Program-made: the position numbers and the translations under genes
The notes under the pieces: model-generated
The model's input: the letters and a program-made list of their open reading frames with translations, nothing else
Told to the model about the DNA's origin: nothing
The model's database searches: none
In this document: positions 33,115 through 46,349 of the stretch, in pieces
Layout: every line of letters begins with the position of its first letter
How positions within the stretch are numbered: position 1 is the stretch's first letter
Source: Cornus controversa
Lineage: Eukaryota > Streptophyta > Magnoliopsida > Cornales > Cornaceae
Assembly: GCA_026545225.1 (NCBI GenBank)
Contig: CM048845.1
Coordinates: 14,074,501-14,138,500, forward strand
Direction: 5' to 3'
Length of the DNA stretch: 64,000 bases

Positions 33115-35509
33115 TCTAGAGTCTCGGTTCATTTTGTATCGGTTTTGTTTTTCTTCATTTATTTTTTCTAAAAATAGTTATAAATAGATTACACATATGT
33201 TATAGATGTGAATTACAAGTGCATGGACTTATTTTGAAGTCCGAACAATTTTCCAAGTCGTTTAGCTCATTTTATAATTTTTAGGTTGGCGGGGCTCCGA
33301 GTGCTAGACGAGCAGGTTCGGAGAATTGAAATTTTTTTTGAAAATATTTAATTTTAATTTTAAGTCATTTAGGGAATTAGCAGAGAGAGAGAGAATAATT
33401 TTCGGGACCATGGTTGTTTCTAGGGTATAAAATGAAATCAGGAAGATTTGTTAAGGGACAGGGGTATTTTGGCCATTTCGTGTCATAGGTCTTATAAATA
33501 GAGATTTCTCACAACTAGAAATCAGATTTCTTCTCAAGCTAAGTTCGGTTCTCAATTCTCTCTTCTCCCACAATTCTCTATCTTATCTCTTGATTTTGAG
33601 CCTTAAAAGGTTGGATTTGAAGATTGTCTAAGAAGGAAGGTTTGTTAACATGTTGAGAGCTTCCTTTTTATCAGTTTAACTTTGGGTTTGGGTGATTCTT
33701 ATTGCTACAGATTTGAGGCTTTTCATTAGAATTACTTATAAAGTGAGGTAGGAATATCTAACGCTATGATTTTCGGGGTTTTTGTGAATATGCTATATGC
33801 ATTTCTTCATATAACAAAGTTTGTATGTATTAAATGATTACTTTTTATCCTTTGTGATTAGTTCTTAGTTACATATAGAATTCTATGTACTAAGGTGATG
33901 AAAGTAGTGAAGATATGTGCTACTTGATCTTATGTGCATTATATGTGATTGTGTACCTAAGTGTTGAAAATGGAAGTGTGTAGGAAAAAGATGTTAAATT
34001 CTTAAAATTTCACTAAGTGTTTGTTAAATTGTTTTTATAAAATTGTGAAAGCATGCCAAGTGTTTGATAAATTGTTTAAATACCATTTTATGTGCATTTG
34101 CCATGAAAATATGTGGAAATGAGCATAATTGAGAATTGTTCATTTATTACACATACATAGTGTGGGTGTGTATGTGGCGGTGGTACGTGGACCTTGAATT
34201 TATTTAAGTTTTGTCAAAAACTTTCTAAAAATCGGATAGCTCGTAGTGTAGTATCTAGGAGTCGCAACTAACCTATAGGACAGTGTTAACTCGTCCCTAA
34301 ATGGTGCTAAGCAGTTGTCTAGGCCAGGGAGGGTTATCATTCTGTTTGTGGTGCCATTTATCATTTTTATGGTGGTAACATGATGGAGCGGGTTAGATTG
34401 GCGGGTTTTGGTGATGTTGTGGATGTGTTTGATATGAGTGTGTGGGTTCATAACATTACCACATGCTCATCTTTATTTTGCATTGTCTCATATAATAGAC
34501 ATGTATTTACCTTTCATGTGAAGTATGTTTGTGGTTTCTTGTTCTTATCCCTTGTGTGGTAGTCACAGAGCTTTAGGAAGCATGTTTTAGGTGTCTCTAC
34601 TGAGCAAGCTATTGTTCATCCCTGTTATACAAATATCTTTTTTAGGTAATGACAAAGATGTGACGGAGGTTTCCAAACCATAACTTGAAAACTCTAGGGA
34701 AACTTGACTTGTCATTTTGTTTTGCACATATTAATATAATTATACCCTTTTTGAGGGTATGTATATGTTTTGGGTGTGCATATCTACACTTAGATATGTT
34801 GAAAACCTTGTGGACATAGTTATATGTATGATATGGATGGTTTGAGCCATGAACACTTGGGTGAATTATGATTAATATATGTTTGAGAATCAGGTTAAAA
34901 AAGTAACCAAAGTATGGAATGCACTGTCATTGAAGTGAATCTGCAATATCATTCGCATAGTGTCCTGGACACCGATAGATCGAATTCTTCAATCTGATAG
35001 ATCAAATTGTCCATGGGGATCGTGCAGAAGAGGTCTGCAGAAACCAATATTCTATACATGTATCGAATTTATCCACTCCAATAGATCATATTTTGCAATG
35101 CGATATATCGAATTTAATGATTTTAAATTTGGAAATTTAATTGCTGAATTGCCCAACAATCCAATAGCTTTCGCATGATGATCAACATAATGGTCGATCA
35201 ATCAAAATCTTGGACAGATCAAATTATACAATCTAATCGATTGAAATATAGCATTCGATCGATTAGATTTTGCAGTAGCCCTTGAGCAGTTGATTATTAG
35301 GGTTGTGTCCACTTGTGACCTATAGTGGGGCTCATTAATGTGTATTGTTTAAAGTATGTTCTTATGACAATACAGACGTGTATGCTTCCAAGTGTACGAG
35401 ATTGAGAGCATGACATTAGTTGGGTTTTGGATGGTTATTTTTTGTTATTTTTCAAATTACAGCCTAATTCCCTCGCTCCTAACCGGGTGTCGAAATTCGG
35501 GGCATGACA
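33115..35509 (+). repeat. 5' LTR of the gypsy element
   Basis: Aligns with 40229-42602 and ends GGGGCATGACA. TATA-like CTTATAAATAGAG lies near 33490. A cluster of GATAGATCGAAT / CGATCGATTAGA words lies at ~34968-35275. The short ORFs inside it are not genes. Confidence 0.9.
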
Positions 35510-35527
35510 GTTTGGAATCAGAGCACT
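35510..35527 (+). other. Primer-binding site of the gypsy element
   Basis: GTTTGGAATCAGAGCACTAG directly follows the LTR. It resembles the initiator-Met tRNA complement TGGTATCAGAGC. Confidence 0.8.
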
Positions 35528-35819
35528 AGGTTTGAAATCCTAAGGATGACGGGTAAGGTTGACCTAGATTAGATTGAAGTTTGATTTGTGTATGTTATGT
35601 GTTTATATGCCAACTATGCTTTAACATATGTGCTTTTATGATTACATATTGTATGATTATGTGCTTATGTGACAACATGCTTACTTGAATTATGTGTTGT
35701 ATATTGTAACATTTGGGTGCGTAGTATGAGTATCCTATGTGCACGATATTGGGTTATTTAACCAGAAATGACTGAGATAGACATGAATCTTAAATACATA
35801 ACTAAGTTCAAGAAGTTAT

Positions 35820-38800
35820 AATGTTTTAGGGGGGTCCAAATCCTTTGATGGCAGATAGTTGGTTAGATCAAGTGGAGAAACATTTACGGGTTATGTCTGT
35901 ACTCGATGACGGATTGAGGGTTGCTTTGGCAACTTATCTCTTTACATAGGGTGCTAAAATATGGTGGAAGACAATCATTGAGATGCATAATGTTGATGTT
36001 ATGTATTGGAATACTTTCAAAACTCTTTTTATAGAAAAGTACTTTCCTAAACTGAAAAGAAGAGAGTTGAGAAAGGAATTTTATTAGCTGAAACAGGAAA
36101 ACATGACAATGACAGAGTATGAGAAGAAGTTCACTTCTCTCTCACGCTTTGCTCTTGAGGTGCTGAGAGATGAGGAAGAGAAAACATGGAGGTTTGTGAA
36201 TGGCCTTCATTTTTCTATAAGACCTGTTGTGGCTATTTTAGAGCTGAATGTCTATTCAGAGGTCGTAAGAAAAGCCTTAGTTGCAGAGGCTGAGGCTAAG
36301 GATACATGGGAGACTAGGGAGTCGTGGAAGCAAAACAAAAATGTGGGTACTTCTTTTGAGAGCTAAGCGAGAAAGAAACTTAAGGAGAATCCTTCTCAAT
36401 CTGTGGGACATCAGACGGTACGATCTACACCTACTGCTCTTATTCCATCAGGTTCTATTAGGACCGAGGTGACATGGTATATGTGTAGGCAACTTAGGCA
36501 CTACAAATCAGAATTTCCTCTAAATCAGCTTAGTGTTGGGGCTTATTTTGAGTGTGGTCAGTAAGGTCACATAAGAAGGAATTGTCCACAATTGGGTGGG
36601 AGTGCAATTAATAGTATGAGTTCATAGCTAAGGCCATCTCAGCCTATAACAAGGCAGTCAGGTTTTAGAGCACAACCTCCACCACAGCCAGTTGTGTCTA
36701 CATAGAGGTCACGACCTATTTGGAGAGTTACTCCTACTACATCCACTCAGCAGTTTGGTTTCCATGGTAGTGGAAAGCAGGGACAAAGTCCAAGGCTGGT
36801 TTATGCAGTTACCCAGCCAATATTTCAACTGGACTGCCAGTTATTCGAGGTATATTTCTTGTATTTAGTTCATAGGCTCAAGTTCTAGTTGATTCTGGTG
36901 CATCACATTCATTTATTGCATCATCATTTGCATGCGCATTAGGCTTGGAGGTTAGTCGACTAGATAAGGTTATTTGTGTTGATATGCTAGTTGGAGGTAC
37001 AATGGTTCTAGACAGAGTTTGTCAAAAGTGTACTATTGAGATTGCAGGATGGACACTTAAAGTTTGATTTCATTATTCTTGAGATGACAGGCTTTAATGT
37101 TATTCTTGGGATGGATTGGCTATCAGCATTTCATGCTACTATTGATTGTTTCTGAGGGAGGGTAACAATTTATACGACTGATGGAGATTGTTACTAATTT
37201 GTGAGAGATTGGAGTAATTTTCACATTTTATAGCATTAGTAGTTAGGATAGACAAAGTTTCTTTTTGGCTAGTATATTGGTCAAGGAAGAAAATGTTTTG
37301 AAAGGAATTTTATCCAGCAGTTGTTTGTGAATTTTTTGATGCATTTTCGAAAAATTTAACAAAATTGTCTCCAAAAAAGGGAAATAGAAATTGTTACTAT
37401 TATCATACCCATTACAACACCTATTTCTACAGTGTCGTATCGCATGGCACTGGCTAAATTAGAAGAATTAAAGAAGTAGTTAGATGCTTGAAAGTTAAAA
37501 GTTTTATACGACCTAGTATTTCACTGTGGGGAGCACTGGTCTTATTTGCAATGAAGAAAGATGGATCTTTAAGATTGTACATTGATTATCGAAAGTTAAA
37601 TCATATTACAATCAAGAATAAGTATCCATTACCTAGGATAGATGACTTGTTTGATCAATTAAAGGGAGTTATTTATTTCTCTAAGATTGATTTAAAGTTG
37701 GAATATTATCAGTTGAGAGTCAAGGAGGAGGATATTTAGAAGAAGGCTTTCCGCACAAGGTATGGTCATTGTGAGTCTCTTGTGATGCCATTTGGATTAA
37801 CTAATGCACTGACGACATTCATAGATCTAATGAATCGTACTTTTCACGCTTATCTTGATAGATTTGTAGTGGTATTTATGGATGACATATTGGTGTACTC
37901 ATCTTCTGAGGAGGAACATGAATATCACTTGAGGATTGTGTTACAGATTCTGAGGGAGAATTGGTTACATGCCAAGTATGGGAAATGAGAGTTTTGGCTA
38001 CATGAAGTGAAGTTTCTTGTTCATGTTGTTTTTGGAGGTGAAGTTTTAGTTGATCATTCTAAGATTGAAACAATGATAAGTTGGGAAAGTCCAAATAATA
38101 TGTTTGAGATTCAGAATTTTCTTGGTTTAACGAGTTACTACTGGAGGTTTGTGAAAAACTTCTCTTGTATAGGAGCTCCTATGACACGACTTACTCGTAA
38201 GGAAGTCAAATTTATTTAGAATGAAGCTTGTGAGTTAACCTTTCTAGAATTAAAGAATAGGTTAACTACAGCTCCAGTATTGATGATACCTAAGTGTAGC
38301 TCGAGTTATGTAATTTATTGTGATGTCTCACATAATGGGTTAGGTTGTGTGTTGATGCAGAATGACAGGGTGGTCACTTATGGGTCTAGACAGTTGAAGA
38401 CTCACGAGTACAATTATCCTATATATGACCTGAAGTTAGCAAAGGTGATCTTTGCTATGAATGGGTGGAGACATTACTTAAATAGTGAGAGGTTTGAGGT
38501 GTACTTGGATCATAAAAGTCTTAGGTACATTTTCTCTCAAAAAGGACTTAAAAATGAGACATAAACGATGGGTTGAGTATATGGAGGATTATGATTTTGA
38601 TTTATAGTACCATTCAGGAAAAACAAATGTCGTGGCTAATGCATTGAGTAGAAAGTCTCACAGAACTTTAACTAGCATAGCCATACAAGAGTGGGAGATG
38701 ATGGAGGATTTTGCAGAGATGGGATTTTATCTCAGTGATGATGGTGAGCTAGCTACCTTATTTAGTCTTGTAGCTCAGCCTACAGTTATTAATAGGGTGG

Positions 38801-40190
38801 TTGAGGCACAAGAACAGGATAGTGAGTTGAAGGCTATTCACTGATAGATTTCTAGTGGTAAGATGGTGGAAGGTTGGACCTTACATTCAAATGGAGGTAT
38901 TTGGTTCAGAAGGTTAAGAATTGTACCTTCTACTTGCCTTAAGGATGTTTTACGGGGAGTTTCACAACTCTCGTCTTGCATTTGATCTAGGTGGTACAAA
39001 TATATATCATAATTTGAGATGCCAATATTTGTGAAAGGGTATAAAGAAAAATGTAGCTTAGTTTGTAACAAGGTACCTCACTTGTCAACAAGTGAAGGCT
39101 GAGCATCAGAAGTCGGTAGATTTATTGAAACCACTACTAGTGGCGGAATGGAAGTGGGAGCACATTACTATGGACTTTGTTATAGGGCTTCCAAGGTCAA
39201 GGAAATGGAATGATACAGTATGGGTCATAGTCGATAGATTGACTAAGACAACTCACTTTTTGCCTATGAGCTTATTTGATGATGTAGAGAGGTTTAGTAG
39301 GCAATATGTTGAGCAAATTGTTAGATTACATTGGGTTCCGATATCTATTGTGTTAAATAGGGATCCATGATTTACCTTGAAAGTCTGGCATGGATTTCAA
39401 ATAGTGCTAGACACAGAGTTGCACTTTAGCACTGCATTCATTCGTAAACTGATGGTCAGACAGAACGTACCATTCATATATTAGAGGATATTTTTCGTGC
39501 TTGTATTTTTGATTTTGGAGGTAGTTGGGAAGATCATTTGCCACCTGCAGAGTTTGCATACAACAATAAATATCAATCTAGTATTAAAATGGCTCTATTT
39601 GAAGCGTTGTATGGCAGACCTTGTAGGTCTCCTGTTTATTGGACTGAGGTAGGAGAGACAGATGCCTTAGGAACCAACAGTGTATGTGAGACTACAAAAA
39701 AGATCAAATTAATTCACCAATGGTTGATTACGACTCAGAGTCGGCAACCATTATCCTTTGAAGTGGGAGACCATGTGTTTCTTAAGGTCGCACCATGGAA
39801 AGAATTAATGCGCTTTAGGAGGAGTGGTAAGTTATCAACTAGATTTATTGGACCTTTTGAAATTCTGGAATGTGTTGGTAAGGTAACTTATAAACTAGCA
39901 TTGCCACCACAGTTGAAAAAGGTTCATAATGTGTTTCATATTTCTATATTAAAGAAATATGAACCTGATTCATCTCATGTCTTTAGCTGGGTTGATGTTG
40001 AGGTTGATAAGGATGTTACTTATGAAGAGAGGCCCAAACAGATTCTTGATACTCGAGAGCAAGTTCTGAGGTGTAAGACCATTCCATTGGTCAATGTTTT
40101 GTGGTGATATCACCATGTGGAAGAGGTTACTTGGGGGTGAGAGCAAGAAGTCTGTTCCATGTATCCAGACTTATTTTTTTCAAGTATGGT
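35820..40190 (+). pseudogene. gag-pol region of the gypsy element
   Basis: Fragments in the order gag, CCHC knuckle, protease, reverse transcriptase, RNase H, integrase, chromodomain. This is the arrangement of plant chromoviruses, whose chromodomain is thought to steer integration to heterochromatin. All pieces lie on the plus strand. The frame is broken throughout and nothing here should be taken as an active gene. Confidence 0.85.
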
Positions 40191-40228
40191 TTGATTTCAG
40201 GGACGAAATTCTTCTAAGTTAGGGAGGT

Positions 40229-42602
40229 TGTAAAGACCAGGTTCATTTTGGACTAATTTTATTTTTATTCATTTATTTTTAAAAAAAATAGGTATAAATG
40301 GATTACGCATGTATTATAGATGCGAATTACATGTACGGAGACTTATTTTGAAGTCCAAAATTTTTTTCGAGTCGTTTAGCTCATTTTATAATTTTTGGGT
40401 TGGCAGGGCCTAAGGTGCCAGACAAATGGGTCCGGGGAACAAAAAAAAATTCAGAAATATTTATTTATAATTTTAAGTCATTTAGGAGATTAACAGAGAG
40501 ATAGAATGATTTCTGGGACCATGGTCATTTCTGGGGTTTAAAATGAAGTCGGGAAGGTGTGTTAAGTAATAAAGGGGTATTTTGATCATTTCACGTTATA
40601 GGTCTTATAAATACAGATTTCTCATAATTAAAAATCAGATTTCTTCTCAAGCTAGGGCCAGTTCTCACTTCTCTCTCTTCTCCCACAATTTTCTCTATTT
40701 TTTCTCTTGATTTTGAGCTTTAAGAGGTTGGATTAGAATATTGTCTAAAAAGGAAGGTTTGTTCTACGTGTTGAGAGATTCCTTTTGATCAGTTTAACTT
40801 TAGGTTTGGGTGATTCTTGTTACTGCAGATTGGGGGCTTTTCATTAGAATTACTTCTAAAGTGAGGTAAGTTATATCTAATGCATGATTTCTGGAGTTTT
40901 TGTGAATATGCTATATGTATTTCTTCATATAATAAAGTTTATATGTATTAAATGCTTACTCCTTATCCTTTGAGATTAGTTCTTGGTTACATATAGAAGT
41001 CTATGTACTAAGGTGATGAAAGTAGTGAAGATATGTGCTATTTGATCTCATGTGCATTATATATGACTATGTATGTGTACGCAAGTGTTGAAAGTGGAAG
41101 TGTGTAGGAAAGAGATGTTAAATTCTTAAAATTTCACTAATTGTTTGTTAAATTGTTTCTATGAAATTGTGAAAGCATGCCAAATATTTGATAAATTGTT
41201 TAAATGATTTTTTATGTACATTTGGTATGAAAAGATGTGGAAATAAGCATAATTGAGAATTGTTCATTAATTGAACATACATAGTGTGAGTGTGTATGTG
41301 GTGGTGGTACGTGGACATTGAATTTATTCAAGTTTTTTGAAAAAGTTTGTGAAATAGGATAGCTCGTAATGTAGTATCTAGGTGTCACAACCAACCTACA
41401 AGATGGTGTTAACTCGGCCTCAAATGGTGCTAGACAATTATCTAGGCTAGGATGGTTGCCATTCTCTTCGTGGTGCCACTTATCATCTGTAGGGTGGTAA
41501 CATGATGGACCAGGCTGGACTGGCGGGTTTTGGTGATGTTGTGCGTGTGTTGGACATGAGTATGGTGTGGGTGAGTGTATGGGTTCAAAACATTACCACA
41601 TTCTCATCATTATTTTGCATTGTCTCATATAATGGACATGTATTTACCTTTTATGTGAAGTGTGTTTGTGATTTCTTGTTCATATCCCCTGTATGGTTTT
41701 CACGGGGCTTTAGGAATCATGTCTTTGGTGTCTCTACTGAGCAAGTTGTCGTTCATCCCTATTATACAAATATCTTTTTTAAGTAATGACAAAGATGTGA
41801 CAGATGTTTCAAAACCATAACTTGAAAACGCTAGGGAAACTTGACATATCATTTTGTTTTGTACATATTAATGTAATTGTACACTTTTGGGTGTGTATAT
41901 CTAAACTTAGATATGTTGAAAACCTTGTGGACATAGTTATATATATGATATGGATGGTTTGGTTAAGCCATGAACACTTGGGTGAATTATGATTAACGTA
42001 TGTTTGAGAATCAGGTTGAAAAAGTGGCCAAAGTATGGAATCTACGGTCGCTGAAGTGAATCCGCAATATCACCCGCACAATGTCCTGGAAATTGATAGA
42101 TCGGATTCTTCAATCTGGTAGATCGGATTGTCCAGGGGGATCATGCAGAAGAGGTTTGCAGAAACCAAGGTTCAGTACATGTATCAGATTTATCCACTCC
42201 GATAGATCGTATTTTGCAATGTGATAGATCAGATTTGATGATTTTAAATTTAGAAATTTAATTGTTGAATTGCTCAACAATCTAGTAGTTTCCACACGAT
42301 GGCCGATCAATTGGAATCTAGGATAGATCAGATTATACAATCCGATCCATGCGATCGATCGAATTTCACAACAGCCTTTGAGTAGTTGATTTTTAGGGTT
42401 GTGTCCACTTGTCACCTTTAGTGGAGCCCATTAATGTGTTGTTTAGAGTATGTTCTTCTGACAATGCAGATGTGTATGCTTCCAAGTGTACAAGACTGAG
42501 AGTGTGACTTTAGTTGGGTTTGGAATGGTAATTTCTATCATTTCCCAAATCACACCCCAATTCCCTCACTCCTAACCGGGTGTCGGAATTCGGGGCATGA
42601 CA
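40229..42602 (+). repeat. 3' LTR of the gypsy element
   Basis: Starts TGTAAAGACCAGGTTCATTT after the purine tract TTAGGGAGG and ends CGGGGCATGACA. The GATAGATCGGAT cluster is at ~42090-42370, as in the 5' LTR. Confidence 0.92.
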
Positions 42603-42611
42603 TAACTAATG

Positions 42612-42830
42612 TACAATGTGAATGTGACGAAAATGTAAATATTGAGATGAATATGAGGTAAGATTAGAAATGATAGAATTAGAAATGATCACTTGAGAGA
42701 TGGTTGGAGTAGTACAAATTGTATATAAACTAAGAGAAAATTTGTTAAGATAGTTTGGACATGTGCAAATAAAACAATTAACTGCGTCAGATAAGCTGAG
42801 GAACATAGTCAACATTGAAGGTAATGCTAG
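42612..42830 (+). pseudogene. LINE reverse-transcriptase 3' remnant
   Basis: The DNA order AATATTGAGATGAATATGAG, GGTAAGATTAGAAATGATAG, TTTGGACATGTGCAAAT matches the very common plant LINE-derived tail that encodes (M)RENxLRWFGHVQ, then RGR. Conceptual FGHVQIKQLTASDKLRNIV and GNARGRH fit. Stops interrupt it and it is a short dead fragment. It begins at the outer edge of the gypsy 3' LTR, which may have inserted into or beside it. Confidence 0.65.
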
Positions 42831-42881
42831 GGGAAGACATAGCATGTGATTTGATTGTGACTTTGGAAATATTTTTGGCTA

Positions 42882-42925
42882 CCCCGGGGCATATCCAACA
42901 CGCATGATTGGATGTACCCCGGGAT
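42882..42925. repeat. GC-rich hairpin
   Basis: CCCCGGGGCATATCCAA (42882-42898) pairs with TTGGATGTACCCCGGG (42909-42924) around a 10-nt loop, with two mismatches. A further GCCTCGGGGTAG follows at ~42932. It stands out against AT-rich surroundings. Origin is unknown; a MITE remnant is possible. Confidence 0.6.
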
Positions 42926-43173
42926 ACCATAGCCTCGGGGTAGTGTATAATTTTTTGTGCTTTTGGCCTTAGATAGGGTGAAATGAAAATATACAATTCA
43001 AGTAACCGATTCCAAATAGTTAGAAAAACTTATTGTTGTTGTTGTATTTTGTATCTCTTTTTACAGTATCAATTATTTGTCAAAAATAATTGATCTCTTA
43101 TGATTAAGAAAGCTAGTATTCTTGAAAATACTATGGAATCTTTCTAAGATATGAGAGTCATAGCCTCAGAAGG

Positions 43174-44194
43174 ATGGAGGTCAGGGCCAGCTAGAGCCTT
43201 TGGTGACATAAAAGGCCTTAAAAAATACTTTTTTCCTATATTATAAAACTTCCTAAAAAAAATTTAGTGTACATTATTAAACTTCTTTAAAAAAAAATCC
43301 TCTTATTATCAGACCTAACCAATTTGGCAATTTCCTAAACAAAATTCTCTCTTTCTCCTCATTACATCAACCCAAAATGTTGTATGGAGTATTTAATATA
43401 TACCCCTAACTCTTAATGATGTAATGCTCATTAAACTAACCGATAATTTCAGGAAATTGAAAATTGTAAAACTTTCTATCTTCAATTAATTTTATTTCTT
43501 TTTTCCTTTCACCCCACACTTTTTTGACTTTTTTCCTCCTATATCACTGTAACCTTTATTTTTTCTATTCTCTCACAGATTCTTCTATCTCCATCCATCT
43601 CCTCTCTCAGTCTCTTATTCCAATGTATTTTTCTTCTCCATTCATTACAGCCATAAATTTACTAGAAGCTTTCAAGCTACTAACTACAAAATAATTGAAG
43701 AATTATTGGAGCATTAGATCGGATTTTCTAACATCGGGTTCTATTATTCTTTAACATAAATTATTTTATATTATTATTTTTTTGTTATCATAAAATTGTA
43801 TATTTTGTTTGTAATCTTTGTTATTTATATTTTTGAATATCAAAATATGTCTACTAAAAACGAAAAGAAAAATAGATAAACTAATTCAATATAAAAAAGG
43901 AGCTCTTGATAAATTTGTTAACCCTAAAAATCAAACAACAACAAATTTAGGCAAAAATTCTAAACAAATAAATAAATATATATATATATATTAAAATGCC
44001 ACTTTTATAATTTTCGCAAAACTTAAATATAAGAATCTAATTAGTAACGTTGCATCTCAAAAATAAATAAAAAAAGTAATTTTTAAATAAGCATTACTAA
44101 TTATTATTTGATATTAATATATTAAATATTAAAAGGCCAATTTTATAATTTTTGCCTAAGGCATCAAATAATGTTGAACCTCCCTGTTGGAGGT
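43174..44194. mobile_element. Non-autonomous hAT element (~1 kb) with 8-bp target duplication
   Basis: ATGGAGGT at 43174-43181 and TTGGAGGT at 44187-44194 form a 7/8 target duplication. The element begins CAGGGCCAGCTAGAGCC and ends GAACCTCCCTG. Subterminal GGTGACATAAAAGGCC and GCCTAAGGCATCAAATAAT are typical of plant hAT relatives with CAGGG termini. No transposase is encoded, and the interior is AT-rich with an AT microsatellite at ~43975. Confidence 0.8.
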
Positions 44195-44216
44195 CACCTG
44201 ATTAGCTTATTAAGTC

Positions 44217-44218
<2 letters not shown>

Positions 44219-44261
<43 letters not shown>
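44219..44261. repeat. (TA)n microsatellite
   Basis: About 21 uninterrupted AT units immediately after the hAT element. Confidence 0.95.
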
Positions 44262-44262
<1 letters not shown>

Positions 44263-46349
44263 AAAGTGAAACAAGGGAAAAATTTAATTAAAAAATATAT
44301 TACATTCCACATTTGGACTAAAATTGTAGAATCAATGTAAGAAATGTTGGGAATTATACTTCCTTTCAATCAACATAGTGGAAACAAAACACAAATAAGC
44401 ACACATAAAAATTTTACATGATTCACCCAACTCTAGGGTTATGTCCATATAGAGAGAGATTTCACTATAATTGAGAAAAATATTATATACAACATGTGAA
44501 AAGGATATATATCACACACTCTTTTCTTAGCATATTCTTTCCGAAATTACATATACTCTCTCATTTTCTCTTAGCATTCACCAACCCTTTACATTTTTTC
44601 TCTCTCTGTCTTTTTCTTTTAACCTTAGTCTATTTATAGAGTCTCTAGACCCATTCTTTGGTTTTGATAAGTTCTTTATTATTCCACCAAGCCACCAACT
44701 ATAGAGGGATGTATTGCCCATCCTAAAACCAGTATCTTCTTTGAGATAGCCTGTTTTGTTTATATTGAGTAACAATCACAAGTTCCAAGGCCAATAATTT
44801 TGATTCCTATTTTGCCAATCATTCACGCTCCTTTAACTGTTTAGGTTAAGCCCTTGTTTATACTTTCTATATATTTTTCAGGTTGTTTTCTTCTTTTGCA
44901 TGTTTTCAAGACTTATCCCAAAAAAGCGGCCAGTTCATCACTCAATGATCATTCCGAGCACGAGGATTTCCGTTATGTGGGCTAAACTTCATTGAAATAG
45001 TCAAGACGGCGTGGGCCAAAGAACTATGGACTAAGCCAAGTCCCAATAAAAGGGCCAAGCCAGTAAATTGAGAAAACCAGCAATTATGATCAATCGTAAG
45101 TGTAATTAAGATTCATCATAATTACAATATATCACAAGTAACATTACGATTCATTGTAATTACGATATATCATAATAAACTCTATGATCAATAATAGATG
45201 GGCGGCCAACAACATGTCAATATCACCCGATTTGGCGACTTGTCTACTTGCACTTGAATCTTCCCTAACAAGATTGCCTTAATATTTTTGGGATATTTTG
45301 GAATCAAAATCTGATATAGATGTAATATTAAAGATAGTTCGAGGTAAAATAGTTCTAGAGAGAGAAAGACCATTGAAGGCCTTGACAAAGCTTTGAAGAT
45401 CACATGAAGCTTGGAATTCCTCCGTCCACGGAGCCCTTCCTTTCTGCCATGATCAACTAAACTCTTCTCTAGGGTTTTGATGAAACCTTAGCGAAGTAAT
45501 CATATCTTAGTTGTATTTAAATTGGAAATTTTTGTTTATGTATATGTATAATTACATTGTCTTAAGGCTTGTGTTCAGTATAAGTGTTTCTAATTGTTCA
45601 ATTAATTTCATTTGTTTCAAAGTCTACTTCTTGTCTTAGAACTTAATTTGATCCAAATGATCTCAAACTTATTTATTTTTCATGATTATAGGTATGATGA
45701 CTTTGTAATTGTTTTAACTTAAACGTGTCAACTCTTGTTTTGATAGTCTATGCTTAGAGAATATGACTTGTACTACACGTAGTTAATTAGGTAGTTAGTG
45801 TAACGTAGTTAGGTAGACAAGCCATGCTAATCGAAGATGGACTATGTTTAGTTAGGATTCATGTATCTTTTTTACGACGTCATTGTGAGCTTATAGCCAC
45901 ACAAGTCATAGCTACATATATATATTGTTGATTTCCCCACTTTAATATAATTGGGCATGGTTATGAAGCTAGAGGTGAAGTTAAAGCCCTAGTTCTCTCT
46001 TTATCTCAAATACCATTTCAATTATCGCACTTTTCATTACAAGCATTAGTTTAAACTGGCTCACAACAATGATAATATGGTAAGTTCTTTACTATGTGAA
46101 ATTTACCTCTTAAATATTTTAAACATTCGACTTCTAATTATTCTTAATTTTAAACATGTAAATAAACGCAACAAAACATCTGTATGTTAGTCAAAATGAG
46201 AACAAAAAATTTACGTTAGATAGCGGTTAGCTAATTCTGAGGCATAGTAGTAAATGACTTGCACATTGTGACGAGACAAATAAAAGAAACAAGAAGAAGC
46301 AACAACCAAAGAAAAGGGGTGGAATCTAGATTAATGTTAACGAACTTGT
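44262..46349. other. Intergenic, repeat-like, no gene recognised
   Basis: 44340-44600 (AATTATACTTCC, CACCCAACTCTAGGG, AGAGAGATTTCACT) resembles copia LTR leader DNA in minus orientation, but no ends were found. 45065-45180 holds repeated GATTCATYRTAATTAC words. 45400-46080 has long-LTR-like text (TCTAGGGTTTTGATGAAACC). Minus ORFs 44578-44775 and 45188-45403 show no known domain. Confidence 0.45.

Larger units (their letters stand above)
33115..42602 (+). mobile_element. Ty3/gypsy chromovirus (Tekay/del-like), broken
   Basis: A fossil of 9.5 kb with 2.4-kb LTRs, a Met-tRNA primer site, gag and a gypsy-order pol that ends in a chromodomain. Parts: gag ~35820-36600 with a CCHC knuckle; protease ~36885 (LVDSGASHSFIASS); reverse transcriptase 37488-37988 ([21 protein letters not shown]); RNase H ~38300-38660; integrase 39092-39700 (HITMDFVIGLPRSRKWNDTV); chromodomain-like end ~39990-40190 (YEERPKQILDTREQVLRCKT, then VEEVTW and YPDLF). 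LTRs differ by roughly 10% by eye, so it is older than Copia-A. Around 15-20 breaks are scattered through the coding part. Flanks TCACT / TAACT may be an eroded 5-bp target duplication. Confidence 0.92.
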
